Of a stretch of 64,000 nucleotides of DNA, positions 50,921 through 61,104 are shown piece by piece. The notes beneath the pieces are model-generated. The model searched no databases and was not told the origin of the DNA. It saw only the letters and a list, made by a program, of their open reading frames with translations. This DNA comes from Rhodosalinus sediminis (GTDB taxonomy: Bacteria; Pseudomonadota; Alphaproteobacteria; Rhodobacterales; Rhodobacteraceae), in assembly GCF_003385555.1 (NCBI RefSeq), contig NZ_QOHR01000008.1:24221-88220 (forward strand). The letters run 5' to 3'. Every line of letters starts with the position of its first letter. Positions within the stretch are counted from its first letter, which is position 1. A program made the position numbers and the translations under genes.

Positions 50921-53461
50921 GTGCAGCAAGAGCCCTCCCGCATAACGCCCGTCGCGGCGGACGCGCCGATCGCCACGCCGACCCACGGCGGGCGCGCCAA
51001 GTGCCTGCAGCGCCTCGTCCGCCTCGACCTGCCGGTGCCGCGCACCGTCGCGCTCTCCTTCGACGCGGTGCACGACATCGCCGCCGGCGGCGCCCCCGAC
51101 GCCGAGGCGATCCTCGCGGGCTTTCCCGCCGACGCGCTCCTCTGCGTGCGCCCCTCCTCGCAGGACCCGGACTGGGGCGGGCCGGGCGCGGTGCTCAACA
51201 TCGGCATGAACGACGCGCGCCGCGCCGCGCTGGCCCCCCTGCTGGGCGAGACGGCGGCGGCACGGCTCTACCTGCGCTTCGTGCAGGCCTACGCGCTGCA
51301 GGTCGCGCGGCTCGACCCGGACCTCTTCGAGCGCTTCGAGGACGACGGGCCCGAGGCCCTCGCCGAGGCGCTCGCCGTCTACGAGGAGGAGGCCGAGGAG
51401 CCCTTCCCGCAGGACCGCGCCGTGCAGCTCGCCGCCGTCCTGCGCGCCATGGCCCGCGCCTGGGAGGGGACGAGCGCGCGGCTTCTGCGGCAGGCGCGCG
51501 GCGCGCCGGCCGACGCCGGGCTCGGCCTCGTCGTGCAGGAGATGGCCTTCGGCCTCGGGCGCGGCGAATGCGGCTCCGGCGTGTTGCAGCTCGTCTCCTC
51601 CGAAACCGGCGAGCCGCGCATCACCGGCCGCTACCTCCGGCAGAGCCAGGGGCGCGAGGCGCTGTCCGACACCGAGGCGGCGCTCTATCTCGCGCGCGAC
51701 CCGCGCGGACCGTCGCTGGAGGAGGCCGCACCCGAGGCCTTCGCGGAGCTCGTCGCCCACGCCCGGCACATGCGCGAGAAGCTGCGCGAGGAGATGCAGG
51801 TCGAGTTCACGCTGGAGGACGGGCGCGTGCTGATCCTCGACGGCGTGCGCGTCGCGCGCACGCCGCGGGCGGCGCTGCGGATCGCGGTCGCGCTCGCCGA
51901 GGACGGCATCCTCCCGCGCGAGGAGGCGCTGATGCGCGTCGAGCCCGGCGCGCTCTCGGAGCTTCTGCACCGGCAGGTGGCGCCGGGCGCGCGGCGCAAC
52001 CGCCTCGCCTCGGGCGTGGCGGCGAGCCCGGGCGCGGCCTCGGGGCGCATCGTCTTTTCCGCCGACGCCGCGCAGGCGGCCGCCGCGCGCGGCGAGGCGG
52101 CGGTGCTCGTCCGGCGCGAGACCTCGCCCGCCGACATCCGCGGCATGCACGCCGCGGTCGCCGTGCTGACCGAACGCGGCGGCATGACGAGCCACGCGGC
52201 GGTGATCGGGCGCGGCCTCGGGCTCCCGTGCGTCGTCGGCGCCTCCGAGCTCGGCTTTCACATGCAGGACCGCGCGCTCGTCGCGCCGGACGGGCGGACG
52301 CTGCGCGAGGGCGACATCATCACCGTGGACGGCACCACGGGCGACGTGCTCGCCGGCGCCCCGGCGATGGTGGAGGCGGCGCTCGACGACGCCTTCCGCA
52401 CCTTCCTGTCGTGGGCCGACGCGGTGCGCGACATCGGCGTGCGCGCCAATGCCGACACGCCCGACGACGCGCAGACCGCGCGTAACTTCGAGGCGCAGGG
52501 AATCGGCCTCTGCCGCACGGAGCACATGTTCTTCGAGGGCGACCGCATGACTCCGATGCGGGAGATGATCTTCGCCGACACGCCCGAGGACCGCCGCGCG
52601 GCGCTCGAGCGGCTTCTGCCCATGCAGCGGCGCGATTTCGTCGAGCTCTTCCGGATCATGCAGGGCAAGCCGGTCTGCATCCGCCTCTTCGACCCGCCGC
52701 TGCACGAGTTCCTGCCGCGCGACCGCGCGGGGCTGCGCGAGCTCGCCGCGGCGCTCGACCTGCCGCTCTCGGACGTGACGCGCCGGGTGGAGGCGCTCGG
52801 CGAGTACAACCCGATGCTGGGAATGCGCGGCGTGCGCCTCGGCATCGCGGTGCCCGAGATCTACGACATGCAGGCGCGCGCCATCTTCGAGGCGACGGAG
52901 GAGGCGAGCCGCGAGGGCGCGCCGGTGGTGCCCGAGATCATGATCCCCCTCGTCTCGGCCCGGCGCGAGGTGGAGCTGGTCAAGACCCGCATCGACGCGG
53001 TGGCGGCGGCGGTGATGACCGAGCGGACCACGCGGCTCGACTACCGGCTGGGCGTGATGGTCGAGACGCCGCGCGCCTGCCTGCGCGCCGAGGACATCGC
53101 GCAGCACTCCGCCTTTCTCAGCTTCGGGACGAACGACCTGACTCAGATGACCTACGGCCTCTCGCGCGACGACGCGGGGCGCTTCATGTCGGCCTATGTC
53201 ACGCAGGGCGTCTTTCCCGAGGACCCGTTCCACGTGCTCGACGTCGAGGGCGTGGGGGAGCTTCTGTCCATCGCCGCCGAGCGCGGCCGCGCGGGCCGGC
53301 CCGACGTCGTGCTCTCGGTCTGCGGCGAGCACGGGGGCGACGCCGAATCGATCGCCTTCTGCCGGCGGGCCGGGTTCGATTACGTCTCCTGCTCGCCCTT
53401 CCGCGTGCCGGTGGCCCGCCTCGCTGCGGCGCAGCTCGCCATCGCGGACAGGATGGCGTAG
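50921..53461 (+). CDS. ppdK: Pyruvate, phosphate dikinase-like protein with divergent N-terminus
   Basis: 846-aa protein starting with GTG (after GAGGTGCC). The central swivelling-His domain (RGGMTSHAAVIGRGLGLP, catalytic His) and the C-terminal PEP/pyruvate barrel are well conserved: GLCRTEHMFF, NPMLGMRGVRL, VPEIMIPLVS, FGTNDLTQMTYG and CGEHGGD with its cysteine. The N-terminal ATP-grasp part is short and diverged: the usual SGARxSMPGMMDTxLNLG loop reads VRPSSQDPDWGGPG followed by AVLNIG. It interconverts pyruvate and PEP if active; the ATP side may differ. Independent of glyS by 139 bases. Confidence 0.88.
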   Translation: MQQEPSRITPVAADAPIATPTHGGRAKCLQRLVRLDLPVPRTVALSFDAVHDIAAGGAPDAEAILAGFPADALLCVRPSSQDPDWGGPGAVLNIGMNDARRAALAPLLGETAAARLYLRFVQAYALQVARLDPDLFERFEDDGPEALAEALAVYEEEAEEPFPQDRAVQLAAVLRAMARAWEGTSARLLRQARGAPADAGLGLVVQEMAFGLGRGECGSGVLQLVSSETGEPRITGRYLRQSQGREALSDTEAALYLARDPRGPSLEEAAPEAFAELVAHARHMREKLREEMQVEFTLEDGRVLILDGVRVARTPRAALRIAVALAEDGILPREEALMRVEPGALSELLHRQVAPGARRNRLASGVAASPGAASGRIVFSADAAQAAAARGEAAVLVRRETSPADIRGMHAAVAVLTERGGMTSHAAVIGRGLGLPCVVGASELGFHMQDRALVAPDGRTLREGDIITVDGTTGDVLAGAPAMVEAALDDAFRTFLSWADAVRDIGVRANADTPDDAQTARNFEAQGIGLCRTEHMFFEGDRMTPMREMIFADTPEDRRAALERLLPMQRRDFVELFRIMQGKPVCIRLFDPPLHEFLPRDRAGLRELAAALDLPLSDVTRRVEALGEYNPMLGMRGVRLGIAVPEIYDMQARAIFEATEEASREGAPVVPEIMIPLVSARREVELVKTRIDAVAAAVMTERTTRLDYRLGVMVETPRACLRAEDIAQHSAFLSFGTNDLTQMTYGLSRDDAGRFMSAYVTQGVFPEDPFHVLDVEGVGELLSIAAERGRAGRPDVVLSVCGEHGGDAESIAFCRRAGFDYVSCSPFRVPVARLAAAQLAIADRMA

Positions 53462-53630
53462 GGGCGCGCGCCGCCCCCGCCAGACCTTGGGGCAGACGGA
53501 CCCGCGCGCTTCGGGACGCGCGGATTTCTGCCGAGAGCGAGGGGGTTTCTGGACAGTCCGCGGCTGACTGGGCTAAGGCCCCGCCGGTTGCCCCGGCCGG
53601 ACCGGCCGGACCATGTCCTTGGGGGATGTC

Positions 53631-54272
53631 ATGCGAAAGCTCTTCGCCGCAGCGGCTGCGGCGCTCACCGTGCTGGCCGCCCCGTCGGGCGCCGAGGTCG
53701 CCTCCGACCCGGCGCGGCACCTGATGAGCATCGAGCGCGCGGCGCTCGATTCGCTGCCGCGCGACCGGCTGGAGCGGCTGATGCGCACCTCCGCCGGGGG
53801 CGCCGACGACACGCGCGTGCGCTACGACCGCGACTGGCTCGCCCGGCAACCCGCGCCCGAGGGCGGGGCAGAGTGGCAATGCCTCGCCGAGGCGCTCTAC
53901 TTCGAGGCGCGCGGCGAAAGCGTGCGCGGGCAGTTCGCCGTGGCCGAGGTGATCCTCAACCGGGTGGAAAGCGCGATCTATCCCGACACCGTCTGCGGCG
54001 TGATCGAGCAGGGCACCGGCGAACTCTACCAGTGCCAGTTCACCTACACCTGCGACGGCGCGGCCGAGACGATCCACGAGCCGAGGGCCTGGGCGCAGGT
54101 CGGCAAGGTGGCGCGCGCCATGCTCGACGGCGCGCCGCGCGTGCTGACCAAGGGCGCCACGCATTACCACACGAAGCACGTCAGCCCCCGCTGGGCGCGC
54201 GTCTATCCGCGCACCGCGACGATCGGCGTGCATCACTTCTACCGCAAGCCGATCCAGCTCTCCTCGAACTGA
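53631..54272 (+). CDS. SleB-like cell wall hydrolase
   Basis: 213-aa secreted protein with signal peptide MRKLFAAAAAALTVLAAPSGA and a Hydrolase_2 (SleB) domain: CLAEALYFEARGESVRGQFA with catalytic glutamate E of YFEARGE, VILNRVESAIYPDTVCGVIE (split), CQFTYTCDG and ATHYHTKHVSPRW. The ATG at 53631 follows GGGGGATGTC; another in-frame ATG at 53613 would add six residues. Expected muramidase/lytic activity on peptidoglycan in the periplasm. Confidence 0.9.
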   Translation: MRKLFAAAAAALTVLAAPSGAEVASDPARHLMSIERAALDSLPRDRLERLMRTSAGGADDTRVRYDRDWLARQPAPEGGAEWQCLAEALYFEARGESVRGQFAVAEVILNRVESAIYPDTVCGVIEQGTGELYQCQFTYTCDGAAETIHEPRAWAQVGKVARAMLDGAPRVLTKGATHYHTKHVSPRWARVYPRTATIGVHHFYRKPIQLSSN

Positions 54273-54367
54273 GCGTGCCGCGAACGGGCGCCGGTGTGCC
54301 GCTCGGCGCCCTGTCGGCGCCGGGCCGCGCGGGGTAGGGTCGCGCCCGAATCGGCCCGGAGAGCCCC

Positions 54368-55294
54368 ATGTCCGACATCCGCCTCGCCTTCTCGCACCCG
54401 GTGGAGCGTGCCGTCGCCACCGCCGACGACCGCCCGCGCGACCGCATCTCGCTGCGCGATCACGTCGTCGAGGTCGAGATCGGCGCCTTCCAGGCCGAGC
54501 GCGGCGCGACGCAGCGCGTGCGCTTCGACGTGGTGGTGGAGGTGCGCCCGCTGACCGAGCCGGTGGCCGACGACGTGGACCGCATCCTGAGCTACGACCG
54601 CCTGACCGAGGCCATCGCGCAGGAACTCGCCGCCGAGCGCGTGAACCTGCTGGAAACGCTCGCCGAGCGCATCGCCGAGCGTATCCTTCTGGAGCCCATG
54701 GCGATGCGCGCCTTCGTGCGCGTCGAGAAGCTCGACCGCGGGCCCGGCGCGCTCGGCGTCGAGATCGTGCGCACGCGGCGCGACCTGCCGCGCGACCTGC
54801 ACCTCGTGCGCGACGAGGATCGCCCGCATCCGGTGATCGTCTATCTCTCGAACGCCGCGATCGCCTCGGACCGGCTCGCGCCCTGGCTCGACGGGCTGGA
54901 GGCGGCGGGGCGGCCCGCGATCCTCTGCGTCGGCGCGCCGGAGATGCCGACGCCCCGGGCGCGCGCGGGGCTCGCGCAGCGGCGCATCGACCTGCTCGCC
55001 CTCGAGCAGAACGCCTGGGTCCTCGCGGGGCGCGACGCGCGCTGCGTCGTCGTCGAAAGCCGGACGGAACTCGACTGGGCGATGAAGCACGGGCAGATCA
55101 GCGTCTGGGCGCCCTCGAAGATCGTGCTCGACGCGGTGGACAGCCCCGAGGCGCAGCCGCGCGACGGCGTCGCGCTCGCCGCGTGGCTGGGGCGACAGAT
55201 GCAGGCGGCCGAGCTCATCGTCGTCGGCGAAACCCCGCCGGAGGAGGCCGGGCTGCCCGTGCGCGCGGCGGGGCCGGACGCGCCCGCGCTCTGA
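54368..55294 (+). CDS. folB: Dihydroneopterin aldolase with uncharacterised C-terminal domain
   Basis: 308-aa protein. Residues about 25-135 are a FolB domain (SLRDHVVEVEIGAFQAERGA, FDVVVEVRP, LSYDRLTEAIAQ, NLLETLAERIAERIL, VRVEKLDRGPGALGV), which makes hydroxymethyldihydropterin from dihydroneopterin in folate synthesis. The next 165 residues are an unassigned alpha/beta domain (HPVIVYLSNAAIASDR, AILCVGAPEMPTPR, EQNAWVLAGRDARC, QISVWAPSKIVLD). folP and glmM follow. No folK is next to it, although folK is often fused or adjacent; the added domain deserves a test. Confidence 0.9.
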   Translation: MSDIRLAFSHPVERAVATADDRPRDRISLRDHVVEVEIGAFQAERGATQRVRFDVVVEVRPLTEPVADDVDRILSYDRLTEAIAQELAAERVNLLETLAERIAERILLEPMAMRAFVRVEKLDRGPGALGVEIVRTRRDLPRDLHLVRDEDRPHPVIVYLSNAAIASDRLAPWLDGLEAAGRPAILCVGAPEMPTPRARAGLAQRRIDLLALEQNAWVLAGRDARCVVVESRTELDWAMKHGQISVWAPSKIVLDAVDSPEAQPRDGVALAAWLGRQMQAAELIVVGETPPEEAGLPVRAAGPDAPAL

Positions 55295-55335
55295 GCCGCT
55301 TGCCAAGCGCCGCGCGCTCGCGCATTGAACCGGCC

Positions 55336-56343
55336 ATGACGTATTATCGCCCGATCGTGCGCCGCGGGCGCGCGCGCCCCGCCGGCGCGCTGCCGCTCGC
55401 CGGCGGCCCCGCCTGGTTCGCCGAGGCCGAGTGCCTCTCGCGGGGGGCGGCCCCGCGCCTCGTCCCCGCGTCCGATCTACCCGAGGGCTGGCGCGCGGCG
55501 CTCACCGCGCCGCGCGCGCCGTTCGCCGGGCTCGCCATGGACCGCGCGCGGATCATGGGCATCCTGAACGTCACGCCGGACAGCTTCTCGGACGGCGGCG
55601 CGCATAGCGACCCCGACACCGCCACAGCCGCCGCCCGCGCCATGGCCGAGGCGGGCGCCGAGATCATCGACGTGGGCGGCGAATCGACCCGCCCCGGCGC
55701 GACGGAGGTCCCCGAGCGGGAGGAGATCGCGCGCATCGCCCCCGTGATCGGCCCAGTCGCCGCGCTCGGGGCTCCCGTCTCGATCGACACGCGCAAGGCC
55801 GGCGTCGCGCGCGCCGCGCTCGCGGCCGGCGCGGCGGTGGTCAACGACGTCTCGGCGCTCACCTTCGACCCGGATCTCGCGGGGGTCTGCGCCGAAACGG
55901 GCGCGCCGGTGATCCTGATGCACGCACAGGGCGCGCCCGAGACGATGCAGGACGACCCGCGCTACGAGGACGTGCTGCTCGACGTCTTCGACGCGCTCGA
56001 GGGCCACCTCGCGCGGGCCGAGGCCGCGGGCATCCCGCGCGCCCGCTGCGTCGTCGATCCCGGCATCGGTTTCGGCAAGACGCTCGCGCACAACCTCGCG
56101 CTGATCCGGGGCATCGCGCTCTTTCACGGGCTGGGCGTGCCGGTCCTGCTCGGCGCGTCGCGCAAGGGCTTCATCGGGCAGGTCTCGGGCGCGCCCGGCG
56201 GCGCGGCGCGGGCGCCCGGCTCGGTCGCCGTAGCGCTGCGGGCGGCGGCCGAGGGCGTGCAGCTCCTGCGGGTGCACGACGTGGCCGAGACGGCGCAGGC
56301 GCTCGCGCTCTGGCAGGCGACGGAGGAAGGAGAGGCCGCATGA
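55336..56343 (+). CDS. folP: Dihydropteroate synthase
   Basis: 335-aa TIM-barrel enzyme joining hydroxymethyldihydropterin-PP and p-aminobenzoate, the sulfonamide target. [48 protein letters not shown] and [14 protein letters not shown] are present. A further N-terminal ~75 residues precede the barrel, longer than in E. coli. The ATG lies 41 bases after folB; its stop overlaps the glmM start (ATGA). Confidence 0.96.
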   Translation: MTYYRPIVRRGRARPAGALPLAGGPAWFAEAECLSRGAAPRLVPASDLPEGWRAALTAPRAPFAGLAMDRARIMGILNVTPDSFSDGGAHSDPDTATAAARAMAEAGAEIIDVGGESTRPGATEVPEREEIARIAPVIGPVAALGAPVSIDTRKAGVARAALAAGAAVVNDVSALTFDPDLAGVCAETGAPVILMHAQGAPETMQDDPRYEDVLLDVFDALEGHLARAEAAGIPRARCVVDPGIGFGKTLAHNLALIRGIALFHGLGVPVLLGASRKGFIGQVSGAPGGAARAPGSVAVALRAAAEGVQLLRVHDVAETAQALALWQATEEGEAA

Positions 56344-57686
56344 CCCGCAAGTTCTTCGGCACCGACGGCATCCGCGGGCGCGCCAACACCGCGCCCATGA
56401 CCGCCGATCTCGCGCTGCGCCTCGGGCAGGCGGCCGGGCGCTATTTCCGCCGCGACGGCGGCAGCGCGGTGCACCGCGTGGTGATCGGCAAGGACACGCG
56501 GCTCTCGGGCTACATGTTCGAGACCGCGCTGACCGCGGGGCTGACCTCGGCCGGCATGAACGTCTTACTGCTCGGCCCGGTGCCGACGCCGGCGGTGGGG
56601 CTGCTGACGCCATCGATGCGCGCCGACCTCGGCATCATGATCTCGGCCTCGCACAACCCGGCCGAGGACAACGGCATCAAGTTCTTCGGCCCCGACGGCT
56701 TCAAGCTCTCGGATGCGGCGGAAGTCGAGATCGAGGCGCTCATGGAGGCGGGCGTCGATCCCGCGCCGGCCTCCGGGATCGGGCGCGCGCAGCGCATCGA
56801 CGACGGCCGCTTCCGCTACGTCGAGCGGGTGAAATCCACCTTCCCGCAAGGCATGCGCCTCGACGGGCTGAAGATCGTCGTGGACTGCGCCAACGGCGCC
56901 GCCTACCGCGCCGCGCCCGAGGTACTCTGGGAGCTCGGCGCCGACGTCGTGGCGCTGGGCACCGCGCCGGACGGTGCGAACATCAACGCCGGCTGCGGCT
57001 CCACGCAGCCGCAGGCCGCCGCCGAGGCCGTTGTGGCGCATGGCGCGGACGTCGGCATCTGCCTCGACGGCGACGCCGACCGCATCGTGCTCATCGACGA
57101 GACGGGCACGGTCGCCGACGGCGACCAGCTGATGGCGCTGATGGCGGCGCGCTGGGCCGAGGAAGGCCGGCTCGCCGACGGCACGCTCGTCGCCACGGTG
57201 ATGTCCAACCTCGGGCTGGAACGCTTCCTCGCCGCGCGCGGCCTGCGCCTCGAGCGCACGCGGGTCGGCGACCGCTACGTGGTCGAGGCGATGCGCGCGG
57301 GCGGCTGGACCCTCGGGGGCGAGCAATCGGGCCACATCGTCATGACCGATCACGCCACCACCGGCGACGGGCTGATGGCGGGGCTCCAGTTCCTCGCCGA
57401 GATGGTGCGCAGCGGCCAGCCCGCCAGCCGCCTCGCCCGGCAGTTCGAGCCGGTGCCGCAACTCCTGCGCAACGTGCGCTACGCCACCGGGCAAGCGCCG
57501 CTCGAGGCCGCGGCCGTGCGCGACGCCATCGCCGCGGCGGAGGCGCGCCTGACCGGGCAGGGCCGCCTCCTGATCCGCCCCTCGGGCACCGAGCCGCTCA
57601 TTCGCGTCATGGCCGAGGCCGAGGACGAGGCGCTGATGGCCGAGGTCGTCGCCGAGGTGGTCGCCGCCGTCGAGCACGCCGCCTGA
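56340..57686 (+). CDS. glmM: Phosphoglucosamine mutase
   Basis: 448-aa enzyme converting GlcN-6-P to GlcN-1-P for UDP-GlcNAc synthesis. [13 protein letters not shown], active-site serine S104 in [17 protein letters not shown], metal loop DGDADR near 240, GGEQSGHIV for sugar recognition and the phosphate loop [14 protein letters not shown]. Coupled to folP by an ATGA overlap, a folP-glmM order common in proteobacteria. Confidence 0.98.
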   Translation: MTRKFFGTDGIRGRANTAPMTADLALRLGQAAGRYFRRDGGSAVHRVVIGKDTRLSGYMFETALTAGLTSAGMNVLLLGPVPTPAVGLLTPSMRADLGIMISASHNPAEDNGIKFFGPDGFKLSDAAEVEIEALMEAGVDPAPASGIGRAQRIDDGRFRYVERVKSTFPQGMRLDGLKIVVDCANGAAYRAAPEVLWELGADVVALGTAPDGANINAGCGSTQPQAAAEAVVAHGADVGICLDGDADRIVLIDETGTVADGDQLMALMAARWAEEGRLADGTLVATVMSNLGLERFLAARGLRLERTRVGDRYVVEAMRAGGWTLGGEQSGHIVMTDHATTGDGLMAGLQFLAEMVRSGQPASRLARQFEPVPQLLRNVRYATGQAPLEAAAVRDAIAAAEARLTGQGRLLIRPSGTEPLIRVMAEAEDEALMAEVVAEVVAAVEHAA

Positions 57687-57817
57687 ACGCGGGCCTGCGA
57701 CGTCGCGCCGCGGAACCGCGGGGCGGGGGCGCACCGTTTCCGCGGTGATCCCGACGCGGCGCCGGGGATCCTCCGCGGCGCCGGCGTGTCCGGGTCCAAG
57801 CTCAGGAGGTGACCGAA

Positions 57818-57979
57818 ATGGAAGCCTACATCATTCCGACGCTCGCGATCGTGACGCTCGGCATCGTCGCGATCATCGCGATCAACTCCAAGCGCGTGAC
57901 CGAAAAGCGCAAGCACGACCCGAGGGTGCCGGCCAGCGCGCTGGCCGAGGACGGCGACCCCCACCGCAAGGACGAGTGA
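57818..57979 (+). CDS. 53-aa single-pass membrane peptide
   Basis: Small gene with a strong ribosome-binding site (CAGGAGGTG, eight bases before ATG). The protein is one membrane helix (residues 3-23, IIPTLAIVTLGIVAIIAIN) followed by a charged tail KRVTEKRKHDPRVPASAL and AEDGDPHRKDE, so the basic flank after the helix predicts a cytoplasmic C-terminus. An in-frame GTG three codons upstream lacks spacing for a site. No match recognised. Between glmM and ilvC, probably its own unit. Confidence 0.7.
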   Translation: MEAYIIPTLAIVTLGIVAIIAINSKRVTEKRKHDPRVPASALAEDGDPHRKDE

Positions 57980-57998
57980 GGGCGCGCCGCGCCCGCCA

Positions 57999-58024
57999 CG
58001 GCCCGGGCGCCGCGGCCCGGGCCG
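57999..58024. terminator. Hairpin between the small membrane gene and ilvC
   Basis: Perfect 10-bp stem CGGCCCGGGC / GCCCGGGCCG with a six-base loop GCCGCG, positioned between convergent genes (57979 and 58041). Suitable as a shared bidirectional terminator, but without a clear U-tract on either strand. Confidence 0.55.
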
Positions 58025-58040
58025 GTCGCGTCGCCGGGGC

Positions 58041-59108
<1,068 letters not shown>

Positions 59109-59125
59109 CTACGACGGAGAAGGGA

Positions 59126-59154
59126 TTTTGTTTCACCCGCGAAAAGGCTATACT
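59126..59154 (+). promoter_or_regulatory. Candidate promoter for the Lrp pair
   Basis: TTTTGT (59126-59131), 17-base spacer, TATACT (59149-59154), about 30 bases before ATG 59185. The spacer region TTTC-ACCCGC-GAAA is a small inverted repeat that could be an autoregulatory Lrp site. Prediction only; it is in the ilvC upstream region as well. Confidence 0.45.
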
Positions 59155-59184
59155 GCGCAACGACCATTCATCGAACAGGGCTTA

Positions 59185-59652
59185 ATGGCGCAATCCATGC
59201 TCGACGACCTCGACCGCCGCCTCCTCCGCCAACTGCAGGCCGACCCGGGCCAGAGCATGGCCGCGCTCGCCGACCGGGCAGCGACCACCCCCTCCGTCGC
59301 CTCGCGCCGCCTCGCGCGGCTGCGCGCCGCGGGCGTCCTGCGCGGCACGCGCGCGGTGATCGACTGGCGCGCGCTCGGCTGGTCGGTGGAGGTCTCGCTG
59401 CGCTTCACCCTCGACAAGACGCAGCCCGACGCCTTCGACGCCTTCCTCGCCGCCGCCCGCGCGGTGCCCGAAGTGCTGGAGATCCAGACCTTCCTCGGCT
59501 CCGTCGACGCGCGCCTCGCGGTGATCGCCCGCGACATGGCGCATTACCAGCGCATCTACCGCGAGCGCATCCTGACCCTGCCGCATATCGCCGACATCGA
59601 GGCCCTGATGCATGTCGCGCGCCTCGAGGAGCGCGAGGCGCTTCCGCTGTGA
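59185..59652 (+). CDS. Lrp/AsnC-family transcriptional regulator 1
   Basis: 155-aa regulator: N-terminal HTH (LDDLDRRLLRQLQADPGQSM, ADRAATTPSVASRRLARLRA) and C-terminal RAM/AsnC ligand domain (VPEVLEIQTFLGSVDARLAV). Start ATG 59185 chosen over an upstream frame extension. Its stop overlaps the GTG of a second Lrp gene (GTGA). Divergent from ilvC; these features hint at branched-chain amino acid sensing, not proven. Confidence 0.92.
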   Translation: MAQSMLDDLDRRLLRQLQADPGQSMAALADRAATTPSVASRRLARLRAAGVLRGTRAVIDWRALGWSVEVSLRFTLDKTQPDAFDAFLAAARAVPEVLEIQTFLGSVDARLAVIARDMAHYQRIYRERILTLPHIADIEALMHVARLEEREALPL

Positions 59653-60101
59653 CCCTCGACGCCACCGACCGCGCCCTCCTGCGCCTCGTGGCCGAGGACG
59701 CCACGCGCTCCGCCGCCGAGCTCGGCCGCGCCCTCGGCATCTCGCAGCCCGCCGCCTGGCGCCGGCTCCGGCGGCTGGAGGCCTCGGGCGTCATCCGCGC
59801 GCGCCGCCTCGACATCGACCCGCAGGCGGCCGGCTTCGGCGTCACCGTCTTTCTCGGGGTGAAACTCGCCGCCAAGGGCCGCGCGAGCCTCGAGGACTTC
59901 GAGCGCGCCGCCGCCGCCATCCCCGAGGTGCAGACGATCGAGCACATCCTCGGCCTCTACGACTACCGCCTGCGCGTCGTCGCCCGAGACATCCCCGATT
60001 TCGAACGCCTCCTGCGCCGGCGCATCATGACGCTCCCCGGCGCCGGCGCGGTCGAGGCCAACGTCCTCCTCTCCGAGGAACGTCGCCCCGGCCCGCTCTG
60101 A
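59649..60101 (+). CDS. Lrp/AsnC-family transcriptional regulator 2
   Basis: 150-aa regulator starting at GTG that overlaps the stop of the first Lrp gene. HTH: LDATDRALLRLVAEDATRSA and LGRALGISQPAAWRRLRRLE; ligand domain: VPEVQTIEHILGLYDYRLRV-type (from IPEVQTIEHILGLYDYRLRV). The tight coupling to its neighbour suggests mixed oligomers or paired control, as Lrp proteins form dimers-octamers. Confidence 0.9.
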   Translation: MTLDATDRALLRLVAEDATRSAAELGRALGISQPAAWRRLRRLEASGVIRARRLDIDPQAAGFGVTVFLGVKLAAKGRASLEDFERAAAAIPEVQTIEHILGLYDYRLRVVARDIPDFERLLRRRIMTLPGAGAVEANVLLSEERRPGPL

Positions 60102-60110
60102 CGGCGCGCC

Positions 60111-60181
60111 CATCATCTTGGCTCAAATACTCTCGGGGGGTGAATTGGCCGCAGGCCAAGAGGGGGGCGGACAGCCCCCCT
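60111..60181 (-). repeat. Interspersed double-hairpin intergenic element, copy 4
   Basis: Read on the minus strand: AGGGGGGCTGTCCGCCCCCCT hairpin core, CTTGGCC-tgc-GGCCAA hairpin, TTCACCCCCCGAGAGTATTTG and AGCCAAGATGATG. Its orientation is opposite to the preceding Lrp genes: the GC hairpin faces the 60.2-61.1 kb stretch. By analogy with the other three copies it should end a minus-strand gene that is no longer recognisable. Confidence 0.85.
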
Positions 60182-61104
60182 GCCCCGGCCGGCGGCATCG
60201 CTCGCGCAGACCGCGGCGTGCGTCGCGGGGCGTGCGCGCGACCGACCCCCGGGATCCCGGGCCGTCGGGGGACCGCATTCGGCCCGCGCGCGGATGCGGA
60301 TCGCCCCGCCGCCGTTTCGGACATCCCCGATCTCCCGATCCGGCCGCAGCGGCAGCGCGGACGCGAGGAACCGGCACAAGGGACGATGGCGCGGATGGAT
60401 CCGGGGGACCGTCGTCGCCGCCCGCTCCGGACGGTATCGCGAACGGCCGGGAGAACGCTCCGAGACCCCCGAAGCGCCGAGGCCGGCAAAACGAACGACA
60501 GCATGATCGGCGTGGACGTGGCAAGACGTGTTGTCCCGCTCCCGCGCTGCGACGATGACGGGCCACGCGACGTTTCGCGAGACGCTGACGCCCGGGCGGG
60601 CCCGTCGGTTCATGGCCGAACGGCGGTCCTGCAGGGGGCCGTTCGAGGCCCGCGGCAGCGCCGGCTCCCGGGCGCGCGAGATGGCGGTCATGTCCCGGGC
60701 CGTGGTGCGGGAACTGGCGACAACCTGCTTCGACGTAGCTGGTGTCGCGCGTTCACCGGGCGGCGCGCGTCGTCGCGAGCCTCGTCACACCTGCCCCACC
60801 AGCCCGGCCGCGCGGCGCGACGGCGCGCCGCTGATCCTGCCCGTGGACCTGCCGCCGGTGGATCTGCCGCCGGTGAAGCTGGACCCGGTGGTGGCTGCGG
60901 GCTGCGCGCTGCCTCCCGCGGCGGCTGCGGGACCGGACGCGCCCGCTCTCTGATCCCCGACAGACCGCCTGCGCCGGTGCCGGGCCGGGGCGGGGCGTCG
61001 CACACCCTCCCGCCTCGCGGCGCGCCGCGCGCCGTCTCCCGGCCGGCCCGTGTCCGGCCGGGCGGAGCGGTGCGCCGTCCCACAGAGATGACAGGAGCTT
61101 TTCC
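60182..61104. other. About 0.9 kb without a convincing gene; possible decayed coding sequence
   Basis: Frames on both strands are arginine/alanine-rich and unlike natural proteins, except that a plus-strand frame ending at 60953 finishes with a 15-bp tandem repeat (units at 60843, 60858 and a degenerate one at 60873) encoding LPVDLPPVDLPPVKLDPV, and the last nine residues AAGPDAPAL plus stop equal the FolB C-terminus with only synonymous changes over 30 bases (60924-60953 versus 55265-55294). Probably a gene remnant. Confidence 0.45.

Noticed and set aside
60528..60953. 141-aa plus-strand gene
   Set aside because: Only its last part looks natural; no ribosome-binding site. Kept as a possible remnant, not a gene.
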